A stretch of DNA of 64,000 nucleotides from JALORV01 sp044225415 (GTDB lineage Bacteria; Pseudomonadota; Gammaproteobacteria; Burkholderiales; Burkholderiaceae_F). The notes below the pieces were generated by a model. The model ran no database searches. It was not told where the DNA came from and saw only the letters and a list, made by a program, of their open reading frames with translations. Positions 34,051-44,515 of the stretch are shown piece after piece; positions within the stretch are counted from its first letter, which is position 1; each line of letters begins with the position of its first letter. Where the stretch lies: assembly GCA_044225415.1 (NCBI GenBank), contig JBGAIO010000001.1, positions 7,875 through 71,874 on the forward strand, in the 5' to 3' direction. Made by a program: the position numbers and the translations under genes.

Positions 34051-34689
34051 TTATTCGACGCGCGTCTGCCATCGGCCAAGTTGCCGATCGTGCAGACGGC
34101 TGAGCGCAGCGAGCGCCGTGCAGGCGCCGACCAGCGCCATCGCCATGTCGGACTGCGTGTCCCAGGGGTCGCCCTGCGTACCGAGGAACTCGTCGGCACC
34201 CTGGCCGAGCGCCACGGCGGCGCCCCATTCGACGAGTTCGTAGGCTGCGCTGATCGCCAGGGCGATGCAGATGCAGATGAATGCCGCCATACGGCGCCCT
34301 TTGACATGGCCGCCGCGCAGCAGGATCTCGCGCGCGGCCAGCGCGGGCACGAAGCCCTGGAAGAAGTGGCCGAGCTTGTCGTACGGGTTGCGCGACAGGT
34401 CGAAGGCCTGCTGCACCCAGTGGCCGAGCGGCACGCGCGCATAGGTCCAGGCGCCGCCGGCCATCAGCACCAGCGCGTGCAGGAAGATCAGCACGTACAG
34501 CAGCGTGGTCAGCGGGAAGCGCTCGCGCGTGAACCACAGCACGGGCACGACGATCAGCACCGGCGCGACCTCCAGCCACCACGTCGTGCGGTCATAGGGC
34601 CGCCAGCCTGACACAAGCAGTGCGATCATTGCCAGCGCGAGCAATGTGAGCAGCAGCGGCGTGCGGGAGGAGTCGGTCGACGTGGGCAT
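34051..34689 (-). CDS. DUF2238 (YjdF-like) inner-membrane protein
   Basis: A 212-residue protein with about six membrane segments, beginning PLLLTLLALAMIALLVSGW. The family core is clear: RNPYDKLGHFFQGFVPALAA and AAYELVEWGAAVALGQGADE, then FLGTQGDPWDTQSDMAMALV, all conserved in DUF2238/YjdF proteins. Function unknown. ATG 34689 overlaps by eight bases with the likely GTG start of the divergent PHA depolymerase gene. Confidence 0.87.
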   Translation of the reverse strand: MPTSTDSSRTPLLLTLLALAMIALLVSGWRPYDRTTWWLEVAPVLIVVPVLWFTRERFPLTTLLYVLIFLHALVLMAGGAWTYARVPLGHWVQQAFDLSRNPYDKLGHFFQGFVPALAAREILLRGGHVKGRRMAAFICICIALAISAAYELVEWGAAVALGQGADEFLGTQGDPWDTQSDMAMALVGACTALAALSRLHDRQLGRWQTRVE

Positions 34690-35788
34690 CGGGCAGCGGC
34701 AGGGTCGATGGCGGATTATCGCCGGCGCGCTCGCAAGCGGGCTGCTCGGCGTGTGGCTGAGTGCGCCTGCCTCTGCGCAGACCGCGGTGCGGCTACCCGC
34801 GTTGCATGCACAGGCCGAACGCGTCACGGTGTCCGGCCTGTCGTCGGGTGCGTACATGGCGGAGCAGTTCGCCGTTGCGCATTCGGCGCGCGTGGCCGGT
34901 GTCGGCGTGTTTGCCGGCGGCCCGTACTACTGCGTCGGCATCAACATGACGCGCGCTGAAGGCGTGTGCATGCAGGGCGATCCTGGCGCCGACGGCTCGA
35001 TCCGCGATGCCGAGCGCCTGGCGCGCCTGCGCCTGGTGGACGACACGCAGCATCTGCGGACGCAGCGCGCGTGGCTGCTGGCGGGCGATGCCGATCGGAC
35101 CGTGGTCACGACGGTGGTGCGCTCCGCAGCCGACTTCCATCGGTACTACAACGCGAACGGCGTCCACTTCGAGGAGCAGCACGGCCTCGGGCATGGCCTG
35201 CCGACGGTCGCACAGGGCGTGGCCTGCGCGACCACGGGGCCGCCATTCATCAATCGCTGCGGCACCGACCGCGTCGCCCACATGCTGGCCTTGCTCGATG
35301 CGGGTGGTGGGGCGCCGTCGACAACGACTGCGGCAGGCCGCCTGATCGCCTTCGAGCAGAGCGAGTTCGTCGGACGCTGGCGGCGCTGGTGGGACCTGTC
35401 GTCGATGGCCGACACCGGCTACGTCTACGTGCCGGCGCAATGCGAGAAGACTCGACGCTGCCGCGTGCATGTGGCATTGCACGGCTGCCGGCAGGGCACT
35501 GCCGCCATCGGCGAGGCCTTCGTTCGCGACACCGGCTACAACGAGTGGGCCGCGCGGCACGACCTGATCGTGCTGTACCCGCAGGTTCAGCCCAGCGAAC
35601 CGACGATGTTCGCGTGGTGGCGCCCGTTCAATCCGAATGGCTGCTGGGACTGGTGGGGCTACACCGGCACCGACTACGCGGTGAAGCCCGGCGTACAGAT
35701 CAACGCGATCGCGGCGATGCTGGATCGGCTCGCGGAGAAGCGCTGCGTCGGACTGACGTGGGGCCCCGGCCTGCGCGGGGCGACGTAA
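34682..35788 (+). CDS. Short-chain-length polyhydroxyalkanoate depolymerase (extracellular catalytic domain type 2)
   Basis: Exported hydrolase of about 368 residues. After a signal peptide (IIAGALASGLLGVWLSAPASA-Q) the lipase box VSGLSSGAYMAEQFAVAHS gives the catalytic Ser, and ADFHRYYNANGVHF, HGLGHGLPT, VALHGCRQG, NEWAARHDLIVLYPQVQ and GCWDWWGYTGTDYAVKPGVQ match type 2 PHA/PHB depolymerases. It degrades poly-3-hydroxybutyrate or similar polyesters. A GGAGGAG site 10 bases upstream supports GTG 34682; a longer frame starts at GTG 34646. Length and motifs are complete. A REP-like palindrome follows the stop. Confidence 0.88.
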   Translation: MGIGQRQGRWRIIAGALASGLLGVWLSAPASAQTAVRLPALHAQAERVTVSGLSSGAYMAEQFAVAHSARVAGVGVFAGGPYYCVGINMTRAEGVCMQGDPGADGSIRDAERLARLRLVDDTQHLRTQRAWLLAGDADRTVVTTVVRSAADFHRYYNANGVHFEEQHGLGHGLPTVAQGVACATTGPPFINRCGTDRVAHMLALLDAGGGAPSTTTAAGRLIAFEQSEFVGRWRRWWDLSSMADTGYVYVPAQCEKTRRCRVHVALHGCRQGTAAIGEAFVRDTGYNEWAARHDLIVLYPQVQPSEPTMFAWWRPFNPNGCWDWWGYTGTDYAVKPGVQINAIAAMLDRLAEKRCVGLTWGPGLRGAT

Positions 35789-35798
35789 GACTACGGAC

Positions 35799-35825
35799 GT
35801 CGTCCCGGCGCAGGCCGGGACCCAA
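35799..35825 (+). repeat. REP-like palindrome, copy 1
   Basis: GTCGTCCCGGCGCAGGCCGG continues with GACCCA; the arms TCCCGGC / GCCGGGA pair around GCAG. It matches the copies near 52740, 52801, 56587 and 56624. It lies between the convergent depolymerase and Bug receptor genes. Confidence 0.75.
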
Positions 35826-35848
35826 GTTGCCGTTTGTCCCGCTTCGAA

Positions 35849-36836
35849 CTAATCCACCTTCGCATTCGAGAACTTCACCACCTTCGTCCACTTGTCGGTC
35901 TCGGCACGGATGAAGGCGGTGAACTGCGCGGAGGTGTTGCCGCCGGGGTCGGCGCCCTGGCTGAGAAAACGCTCGCGCACTTCGGGCACCGCCAGCGCCT
36001 TCGCGACATCGGCCTGGATGCGGTCGACGACGGCCGGCGGCGTGCCCGCCGGTGCGAACAGCCCGAACCACGAGCTGGCATCGAAGCCCTTGAGCCCGGC
36101 CGCCTCCTCGATGGTCGGCACGTCGGGCAGCGCCGGCGATCGTACACGCGACGTCACGGCCAGCGCGCGCAGCTTTCCCGCCTTGATATGCGGCAGCGCC
36201 GATGGCAGGTTGTCGAACATGACGTTCATGTTGCCGGCGAGCATGTCGGTCAGCGCCGGCGCCGAACCGCGGTACGGGAAGTGCACCATGTAGATGCCGG
36301 TCACCGTCTTGAAGAGCTCGCCGGTCAGGTGGATCGACGTGCCGTTGCCGCTCGACGCCATGTTGAGCTGGCCGGGCCGCGCCTTCGCATAGGCGATGAA
36401 CTCGTTGACGGTGGTGACCGGCAGCTTCGGATTGACCACCATGACGTTCGGCACGCTGGCCGCCAGCGTCACCGGTACGAAGTCGCGCACCGGGTCGAAG
36501 GGCATCTTGGTGCCGCTCTGCGCGAATAGCGCCGCATTGATCGCATGCGTGCCGACGGTTCCCATCAGCTGCGTGTAGCCGTCGGGCGGGCTCTTGGCCA
36601 CCGCCTCGGCGCCGATGTTGCCGCCCGCGCCGGGCCGGTTCTCGATGATCACGGCCTGCTGCCACATCTTCTGCAGTTCCGCGCCCAGCGAGCGGGCGAC
36701 GATGTCGGTGGTGCCGCCTCGGCGGGAAGGGCACGACGATGCGCACCGGCTTCGACGGCCAGGACTGGGCCTGGGCCGGCACGGCGCCGGCGGCCAGCGC
36801 GCAGGCCAGCAGGATGACCTTCAATCCGTGCAGCAT
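35849..36836 (-). CDS. Bug/TctC-type tripartite tricarboxylate transporter receptor (one frame break)
   Basis: Periplasmic substrate-binding protein of the Bug family, about 328 residues. Signal peptide MLHGLKVILLACALAAGAVP-AQA followed by WPSKPVRIVVPFPPG, then (after an indel near 36718) AVIIENRPGAGGNIGAEAVA, DGYTQLMGTVGTHAINAALF, VPNVMVVNPKLPVTTVNEFI and YRGSAPALTDMLAGNMNVMF, all canonical. Such receptors bind carboxylates and aromatic acids; hundreds occur as orphans in Burkholderiales genomes, as here where no TctA/TctB genes are adjacent. Confidence 0.92.
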
Positions 36837-36900
36837 GCTGTCTCCTTGATGTAGGCGATGTCGGCTGGCCGGCAGTCTGCCCGGCGCCTGCGGCTTCGTC

Positions 36901-36906
36901 TATGCT
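36901..36906 (+). promoter_or_regulatory. Candidate -10 box of glpK
   Basis: TATGCT lies 13 bases before the preferred glpK ATG (36920), implying a very short leader. No clear -35. Confidence 0.4.
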
Positions 36907-36919
36907 GGCTGCAGCAACC

Positions 36920-38425
36920 ATGGCAAGGCAATACGTACTGGCGCTCGACCAGGGCACGACGAGTTCGCGCGCCATCGTCTTCGATCGCGGCGGGCGCATC
37001 GTCGCCACTGCACAGAAGGAATTCCGGCAGATCTATCCGCAGGCCGGCTGGGTCGAGCACGACGCCGCCGAGATCTGGTCGACCCAGCTCGACTGCGCCC
37101 AGTCGGCGCTGCGGCAGGCCGGCGTGGCGGCGAGTGCACTCGCGGGCCTCGGCATCACCAACCAGCGCGAGACCACCGTGCTGTGGGACCGCAGTTCCGG
37201 CGCACCGCTCGCCAATGCGATCGTGTGGCAGGACCGGCGCACGGCCGGCATCTGCGCCGAACTGCGCGAGCGCGGCGTCGAGGAGCGCGTGCGCGCGAAG
37301 ACGGGGTTGCTGCTCGATCCGTACTTCTCCGCGACCAAGATCGCGTGGCTGCTCGACCACGTGCCCGGTGCCCGGCGGCGCGCGGAACGCGGCGAGCTGG
37401 CCGTCGGCACCGTCGACAGCTGGCTGATCTGGAACCTGACCGGCGGCGCGGTGCACGCCACGGATGTGTCGAACGCATCGCGGACGTTGCTTGCCGATCT
37501 CGGCGCGCTCGACTGGGACGATGAACTGCTGGCCCTCTTCAACGTGCCGCGCGCGGTGCTGCCGGTGATCACGTCGTCGAGCGCCGTCGTCGGCCGCACG
37601 CTCGAGCCGCTGCTCGGCGCTGCCGTGCCGATCGCGGGCAGCGCGGGCGACCAGCAGGCCGCCACCTTCGGGCAGGCGTGCTTCGCGCCCGGGATGGCGA
37701 AGAACACGTACGGCACGGGCGCGTTCATGCTGATGAACGTCGGGCGCACGCCGCAGCCGTCGGGCAACCGGCTGCTGTCCACCGTCGGCTGGCGCGTCGA
37801 GCGGCCCGACGGTGCACGCACCGCCTACATGCTCGAAGGCAGCGTGTTCGTGGCCGGCGCGGTGGTGCAGTGGCTGCGCGACGGGCTGGGACTGATCGAC
37901 CGCTCCGAGCACGTCGAGGCGCTGGCGCGGCAGGTCGACGACAACGGCGGCGTGTACCTGGTGCCGGCCTTCGTCGGTCTCGGCGCGCCGCACTGGGACG
38001 CGGCGGCGCGCGGCGCGATGATCGGCATCACGCGCGGCACGACGCGCGCGCACGTGGCGCGCGCCGCGCTCGAGGCGATCGCGTTCCAGTCGGCCGACGT
38101 GCTGGCGGCCATGCAGCGCGATGCGCAGCAGCCGCTGACCGAACTGCGCGTCGATGGCGGCGCGGCGCGCAACGACCTGCTGATGCAGTTCCAGGCCGAC
38201 GTCATGGGCGTGCCGGTCGTGCGACCCGAGATCACCGAGACCACCGCGCTGGGCGCAGCCTATCTGGCCGGTCTTGCCACGGGCGTGTGGTCGACCACGG
38301 AAGAACTGTCCGCGCAGTGGCGCGCCGAATGGCGCTTCGAGCCGCTGATGGGCGAAGACGAGCGCGCCGCGCGGATGGCGCAATGGCATCGCGCGGTGGA
38401 GCGCGCAGCATCATGGGCAAACTGA
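36920..38425 (+). CDS. glpK: Glycerol kinase
   Basis: GlpK phosphorylates glycerol to glycerol-3-phosphate. Intact, 501 residues from ATG 36920 (an in-frame ATG at 36902 would add six). The start YVLALDQGTTSSRAIVFDR, substrate motif ATAQKEFRQIYPQAGWVEHD, ITNQRETTVLWDRSSG, TVDSWLIWNLTGG and the C-terminal ELRVDGGAARNDLLMQFQAD match the FGGY kinase family and GlpK closely. It overlaps glpD by 13 bases, so both should be co-translated. No GlpF facilitator or GlpR repressor gene is present beside it. Confidence 0.95.
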   Translation: MARQYVLALDQGTTSSRAIVFDRGGRIVATAQKEFRQIYPQAGWVEHDAAEIWSTQLDCAQSALRQAGVAASALAGLGITNQRETTVLWDRSSGAPLANAIVWQDRRTAGICAELRERGVEERVRAKTGLLLDPYFSATKIAWLLDHVPGARRRAERGELAVGTVDSWLIWNLTGGAVHATDVSNASRTLLADLGALDWDDELLALFNVPRAVLPVITSSSAVVGRTLEPLLGAAVPIAGSAGDQQAATFGQACFAPGMAKNTYGTGAFMLMNVGRTPQPSGNRLLSTVGWRVERPDGARTAYMLEGSVFVAGAVVQWLRDGLGLIDRSEHVEALARQVDDNGGVYLVPAFVGLGAPHWDAAARGAMIGITRGTTRAHVARAALEAIAFQSADVLAAMQRDAQQPLTELRVDGGAARNDLLMQFQADVMGVPVVRPEITETTALGAAYLAGLATGVWSTTEELSAQWRAEWRFEPLMGEDERAARMAQWHRAVERAASWAN

Positions 38426-39892
38426 AGAAGACAGAGGGCGCGGCTGTGCGCGCGCCGGTCATCGAACGCGCCGCACTGTTGGCGCAACTGCGCGATGCGC
38501 AGCCGTGGGACGTGCTGGTCATCGGCGGCGGCGCCACGGGACTGGGCATCGCGGTCGATGCGGCATCGCGCGGGCTGCGCACCGCGCTGATCGAGGCGCG
38601 CGACTTCTCCGCCGGCACGTCGAGCCGCAGCACCAAGCTCATTCACGGCGGCGTGCGCTACCTCGCGCAGGGCAACGTCAAGCTGGTCAGCGAGGCACTG
38701 GCCGAGCGCGCGCGGCTGCTCGCCAATGCGCCCGGACTCGTGCATGCGATGGAGTTCGTCGTGCCGTGCTTCTCGCAGTTCGAGCGGATCAAGCTGCGCG
38801 TCGGCCTCGGCATGTACGACGCGCTGGCGGGCAAGCAGGGCGCGGGCGCGACCCGCTGGTTGAGCCGCCGCGAAACGATGGAGCGGCTGCCGACCGTGCG
38901 CAGCAAGGGTCTCGACGGCGGCGTCGTCTACTGGGACGCGCAGTTCGACGATGCGCGGCTGGCGGTCGCGCTGATGCGCACCGCGATCGCGCAGGGCGCC
39001 ACCGCGATCAACTACGTGCGCGCCGAGGAACTGCGCGTGAAGGAAGGCCGCGTGGCCGCGGTCGTCGCCATCGACGACGAGACCGGCGAGCGCTTCGAGC
39101 TGCGCGCGAAGGTCGTCTACAACGCCACCGGCGTGTGGGTCGACGGCATCCGCCGGATGGTGGACCCGGCGTCGCGGTCGATGGTGGCGCTGAGCCGCGG
39201 CTCGCACATCGTCGTCGACCAGCGCTTCCTGCCCGGCGATCGCGCGCTGATGATCCCGAAGACGGCCGATGGCCGCGTGCTGTTCGCCATCCCGTTCCGC
39301 GAACACCTGATCGTCGGCACCACCGACGTGCCGACGCAGGATGTCACGTGGGATCCGCAGCCGGCGCAACCGGAGATCGACTTCATCGTCGAGACCGCCC
39401 GTGGCGTGCTGCAGGAACCGATCACGCCGGAGGCCATCACCAACAGTTTCGTTGCAGGCCCAGCCGCTGGTGGCGCGCGGCACGGTGGGCGCAACCAAGA
39501 CGCTGTCGCGCGAGCATTCGATCGTCATCGAACAGCGCAATCTCATCACGGTCACGGGCGGCAAGTGGACGACCTATCGCCGCATGGCCGTCGACGCGCT
39601 GGCGCAGGCCGTCAGCCGTGGGCTGCTGCCGGAGCAGTCGTGCGTGACCGAGACGCTGCGCATCGACGTGGATGCGGCGCTGGAAGCAGCCTGCCGTGCC
39701 GCTGAAGAAGGCGGCGCTGATGGCATCGATGCCGTGCGCCGCTATCGCGAACTGGCGCGCCGCCACGAGCAGGCGCGCACCGTGGAAGACCTGCTGTTCC
39801 GTCGCATGCGTACCGGCCTGCTGGATCGCCACGCTGCCGCCGGCCTGGCAGCGCGACTCGAGAAGTCTGCGGCTGTGCGGGCGGCGGAATAG
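38413..39892 (+). CDS. glpD: Aerobic glycerol-3-phosphate dehydrogenase (one frame break)
   Basis: Membrane-associated FAD enzyme that oxidises glycerol-3-phosphate to dihydroxyacetone phosphate and reduces ubiquinone. FAD motif DVLVIGGGATGLGIAVDAAS (near residues 33-52), SAGTSSRSTKLIHGGVRYLA, and VYNATGVWVDGIRRM are visible; the C-terminal domain (ITVTGGKWTTYRRMAVDALA) is in another frame after an indel near 39465. Restored length about 492 residues. GlpK directly upstream gives a complete route from glycerol to the respiratory chain. Confidence 0.93.
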
Positions 39893-39974
39893 ATCGCCGT
39901 GCTCCGCATCTTCGCGGGGACCGCGGGCTTGCGGATGCTGCGCCCGGCGGACTGCTGTCCGGAGTGAAGACTCG

Positions 39975-41571
39975 ATGACATCGTCGCAGCCGATGACTGC
40001 ACGCGCAATGCGCGAACTTGCACGGGCGCGCGAGGAGTATGCGCAGGGGCATCTGGCTAGGGCCGAGTCTCGGCTGCTGAACGTCCTGTCGCACGCACCG
40101 GGCTGCGTGGATGCGCTGGAGGGGCTGGCCTTTGTCGCGGCAGGGAGGAGCGACTTCGCCAAGGCGGCGGACTGGGCGCCGCTGCGCGCAGCTGGCCTCC
40201 GCGCCGTTTCCGCAACGTCATGGCCTTCGCCAGAAGGCGGGGCGATACGACGCCGTGCGCTCTACGAGCATTGCCTGGCGAGGGTTTCCCCAGCATTTGC
40301 CGTAGAGCACACCGGCCTGGTTGCCTCGATGAGCCGGCAGCTCGGCGGTGTTCTCGGTGGTACTGACCGCGCTCGCCGTGGCGCAAGCCATGACGCCGAT
40401 CTGCACTACAAGCGAGGCTGGCCGCGGCCAACCGAGCGGCAGGTCGAAGAGATCGAAGCCTATCGGCGGGCCATCGCCCTGCAGCCCGATCATGTACTCG
40501 CCCGCGTCAATCTCGGCGTGGCACTGCGCGACATGCATCGCCTCGACGAGGCGATGCTGGCGTTCGACGAAGCCTTCGCCATCGATCCAGCCTATCCCGG
40601 TGCGCACACGAACCGCGGGCAGATTTCGCTGGTGCTCGGACGCTACGCGGAGGGTTGGGCGAGTACGAATGGCGTTGGCGCGACGGCGGACCGTCACTGC
40701 CGTTCGGCGTGGACAAGCTCTGGACGGGTGAGCAGCCCATCGCTGGCCGGACCCTGCTGCTGCACGCCGAACAGGGCTTTGGTGACACGTTGCAGTTCGT
40801 GCGGTATGCCGATGTCGTCGCGGCTGCCGGCGCGCGCGTAGTGCTGCGCGTCCAGGATGCGCTGCTGCCGCTGATGTCGGGATATCCGGCGGATATCGCT
40901 GACGGTGATCGGCGACAGCGCGACCGTGCCGGACTACGACCTGCACCGTCCGCTGCTGAGCCTGCCGAATGCCTGTCGGGTGGGCTGCCCCGTATCGGTG
41001 CCGCATTCGCAGGCTCCGGCGCAGGCGGCGCAGCGATGGGCAATGCGAGAGACGGACATGCGGCCCCGCGTTGGCGTGGTGTGGGCCGGAAGCCGAGGTC
41101 ATGTGGATGATCGCAATCGCTCCATGCGCCTGGAGCAGCTGATGCCGTTGCTGGCCCTGCCGGCGAGCTTCTGGTCGCTGCAGAAGGACGTCCCGGAAGC
41201 CGACGCCGGGACTTGCAGCATTGCCCGCACCTGCATGACATGCGTGCGGACCTGGCAGGCTTCGTCGATACCGCGGCCCTGATTTCCCAACTCGACCTGG
41301 TGGTCGGCGTCGATACCGCGGTCATTCACCTGGCGGGCGCGATGGGCAAGCCGGGTGGCTGGCGTTGCCGTACCGTCCCGACTGGCGCTGGCTGCTGGAG
41401 CGCAGCGATACCCCCTGGTATCCGCATACTCGGCTGTTCCGCCAGCAGGCCCGCGGAGACTGGGCCGGCGTGGTTGCTGCAATGGTGGCCGCGATGGAAG
41501 AGCGATGCCGCCAACCGCTCGACGAGATCGCGCGCAACGACGGCGACGGGAATAAAAAAAGGCCGCCCTGA
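39975..41571 (+). CDS. TPR-repeat protein with glycosyltransferase-like C-terminal domain (frame-broken)
   Basis: About 530 residues. N-terminal tetratricopeptide repeats are clear (REEYAQGHLARAESRLLNVL; AYRRAIALQPDHVLARVNLG; AMLAFDEAFAIDPAYPGAH). The C-terminal half has the glycosyltransferase-9-like features of a family common in proteobacteria: LLLHAEQGFGDTLQFVRYAD, RPRVGVVWAGSRGHVDDRNR, and DLVVGVDTAVIHLAGAMGKP, then WRWLLERSDTPWYP. Indels near 40180-40300, 40660, 40890, 41205 and 41355. The acceptor and donor are unknown. The stop codon TGA sits in the loop of the terminator shared with the convergent porin gene. Confidence 0.78.
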
Positions 41572-41583
41572 GGCGGCCTTTCT
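41554..41583. terminator. Bidirectional terminator between TPR gene and porin 1
   Basis: Ten-bp stem AAAGGCCGCC / GGCGGCCTTT around loop CTGA (41568-41571). Read on the minus strand it is followed by a run of seven T (41560-41554), ideal for the porin. On the plus strand the T-run is only three. The TPR stop codon lies in the loop. Confidence 0.9.
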
Positions 41584-41606
41584 GCACTGCTTTGTCGCTT
41601 CGTCTT

Positions 41607-42753
41607 TTAGAAGAAGTGACGGATACCCAGCGCGAACTGAGCACGGTCGAAGGGCTCGGTCGGCGCCACGACGACCGGGGTCGACGTGATCGTGCCGTCC
41701 CATCCGCCCTGGCCGTAACCGACGTACAGGTTGGTACGACGCGAGAACGGATACGTGTAGCCCACGCCCCAGACGTCGTAGTCCGGCTCGTAGCGACGAC
41801 GTGCGTATGCGACTTCGTCAGCATCCGACTTCTGGTAAGACGCCAGGATTGCGCCGCCGAACAGCGGAACCGTCACGCCGATCATGTACGCCTTGTTGTC
41901 GTACGGAATCAGACCCGTCGGTGCCGCGCCAGCGCCGCTGACGGCCGATTGAACCAGGCTGATGTCGGATCGATTATGTACGCGCCATGGATCTTCAGGA
42001 ACTCCAGGTCGACGACGGCGCCGAACTGAAGCATCTTCTGATCCTGATGGTACGGACCGGTGACCGTGTCAGGCGCATTGATCTGGTCATAGGTGACCGC
42101 GACCAGCAGCGGGCCCCACGTCCAGTTGCCGCCCAGGCCGAAGCCGGTGACATTGTTGCCGCTCGGAACGACTTCCGTGCCGCTGATGTTGAACGAGTAG
42201 CTGGCACCGAAGTTGAAGCCGCCCCACGTCGGCGAACGCCACAGGATGGCGTTGTCTTCGCGCAGTGCGTTCGACGGGATGAACGTGGCCTGCAGGCCGA
42301 AGAAACCGAAGCCCGTGCCGAACGGATCGACACCGCCCCACAGGTCGAACGAACCCGTGCCGACGACACCGTCGCTACCACGACCCGCGACGATCGAGCC
42401 CAAGCTCGCGTTCTGGAAGCCACCCCAGGCCTGGCGGCCGAACAGGCGGCTGCCCTGGCCCGACGTGCCGGTGCTGACGTCGAAGCCCGCTTCCAGGGTG
42501 AAGATCGCGCTCCACCCACCACCCAGCGCTTCGCTGCCGCGCACGCCCAGACGGCTGCCCGACTGGAAGCCGCTGTCGACGCCGGTCACGCTTTCCTGCG
42601 ACCAGTTCGGCGCAGCGGACCGTGCCCTTGTTGACGCCTGACCATTCCATTGCACGCCGATATCGACGATGCCGTACATCGTCACGCTCGACTGCGGTAC
42701 GCGGTGCCGGCCACGGCACCGAGTACTGCCAGCGCGATCAGACTCTTCTTCAT
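41607..42753 (-). CDS. Burkholderiales-type trimeric porin 1 (frame breaks)
   Basis: Outer-membrane general porin of about 380 residues (Porin_4 / OmpC-like of Burkholderiales). Signal peptide MKKSLIALAVLGAVAGTAY, then SSVTMYGIVDIGVQW after an indel near 42690. LGVRGSEALGGGWSAIFTLE and RQAWGGFQNASLGSIVAGRG are the typical strands; the end reads DRAQFALGIRHFF-stop with a terminal Phe, the BAM recognition signal. A second indel lies near 41955. AGGAGAG precedes the ATG. Followed by a strong terminator. Confidence 0.92.
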
Positions 42754-42933
42754 TCGCAGCTCTCCTAGCTAGTGTTTGAAATTCTTTGGCGTGCCGGCTT
42801 TGGACAGCCCATGCCGCCGGTGCAAATACTTCCCTGCAGGAAGCTGATGAGATTGTTTCCAGACGCCTCGCGCGCGGCATAGCTTGCAGGAAACGACCTG
42901 AAACGCGGCGGGCTGTTGCTCACCGGTAACATG

Positions 42934-42959
42934 AAAAAGGGGCGCCCCAGCGCCCCTTT
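42934..42959 (-). terminator. Intrinsic terminator after porin 2
   Basis: On the minus strand AAAGGGGCGC - TGGG - GCGCCCCTTT with two more T, located 21 bases after the porin 2 stop. Confidence 0.85.
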
Positions 42960-42979
42960 CATCATGCGGAAACCGTCGG

Positions 42980-44373
42980 CTAGAAGTTGTGACGCATGCC
43001 GAACTGGTATGCGGCAGTGTTGTCTCCGAACGCCGTGCCGAAGCCCGACGTGTAGCCGGCTGAACCTGGCGCCAGCCGCGCCTGATCCTTGTTGTTCATG
43101 AACGCCAGGGCCGCATACAGCGCGGTACGGCGCGAAAGATCGAACTGGTAGCCGACGCCGTAGTGGTACACCGTTGCGTCCTGCGTGGCCCATGCGGACC
43201 GCGCCGTGTCCTCGCCGTAGTTGAATACGAAGAACAGCGTCTGGCTGGGCGTGAAACAGCCACGACAGGCCGAGGTGGTAGGCCTGTGCATCGATCGGCC
43301 CGGTGAGGCCGCGCATCGCGTCCACGTCGTACTGCTGGAACTGGACGCTGCTCAGCGCGGCAGTGATCGCTGCGGTATGCCGGTGGCGATCACCAGGTTC
43401 TGGATGTCCAGCGGCGTCAGCATCGGATGATCGTTCTTCCGCGCATGTACTGGCCATACAGCTTGAAGTTGCTGAACGCGTAGTAGCCGCCGACGCCGAA
43501 GGTCTGCAGGCCCGTCTCGCGCGTCGGCGTGCCTGCTGCCTGCGAGGGCACCACGAAATTCTGGTTGAAGCCTGCGCCGACGCCCCAGGCGGGCGTGTTG
43601 TACCGCAGCTGCACGCCGTACATGTCGTCGCCGTCGACCGGTGGCGACGTGCGCTCGTTGCGCAACAGTTCGGAGCCGCCGAAGCTGTAGAACAGAGATG
43701 CGGTGAAGCCCTTGAGTTCAGCGCGGTACTGCAGCGCGTTGCTCATGCGGATCGCCGGGATCGAATAGCCCTGTCCGAACGACAGAGCGGTGGCGTCGCC
43801 CATCACGTTGTACTTGTTCAGGATCTCGTAGCCGGGCGTGTACATGCGGCCGGCCAGCACCGCGCCGTACGGCGTGACCAGGCCGGCGTAGGCCTGGCGA
43901 TCGAACAGCGCGCCCGCGCCGTTGACGGTGGTGTTGCCCTGCAGGACAGCCTGATTGACCGCATTCATGCCACCGAGAACCGCCTGATACGTTGCCGAAG
44001 TTGGCGGCAGCGTGGCGATGGCGGTGCCCGGCACGATGCGAACGCCCGGGCAGACTGCCGGCGCCGTCGGCTGGCCGCTCAGACGGCAGTTGAAGACGGA
44101 TTCGTTGTAGGTCACCGACCCGGTGTCGAGGGAGAAACGGCCTTCGAGCGTGAAGATCGCGCTGTAGCCGTTGCCGAGATCCTCGCTGCCGCGGATGCCG
44201 AAGCGATTGCCGGCCGACATGCCGGAACCCTGCAGCCTGAATGCCGACTCCGTGCCGGCATCGAGATATTCAAAGCCGCCATCGATGACGCCGTACAGGG
44301 TCACGCTGGACTGGGCAAGGGCCACCGCCGGGAATGCGCACGCGAGCGCAACTGCCCCGAGGCTCTTTCGCAT
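42980..44373 (-). CDS. Burkholderiales-type trimeric porin 2 (frame breaks near the 3' part)
   Basis: A second porin, about 463 residues, longer than porin 1. MRKSLGAVALACAFPAVALA-Q signal peptide, SSVTLYGVIDGGFEYLDAG first strand, FGIRGSEDLGNGYSAIFTLE, and a long loop insertion with two cysteines (NCRLSGQ and VCPGVRI) around residues 108-123. The protein runs in frame to KLYGQYMRGR near 43440 and then needs two or three indels (43435-43245) to join YGVGYQFDLSRRTALYAALA and the end AAYQFGMRHNF-stop. CAGGAG precedes ATG 44373. It differs enough from porin 1 to be an old duplication or separate gene. Confidence 0.9.
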
Positions 44374-44515
44374 GTTTTGTCTCCTGCTTGTTTTAGTTCG
44401 ACCGCATATCGCCGGCACGGCGGTGCTCGGCGGCGTCGGGTGGGAGAATAGCGCCGACTACGGCGAGGGCTTTGTGTTTGTCCGGTGTCCTGTTCACTCG
44501 TTACATTTCTGCAAC

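Noticed and set aside
39400..39480. Programmed frameshift in glpD
   Set aside because: No slippery heptamer with a downstream structure; the break is like the many other indels in the window.
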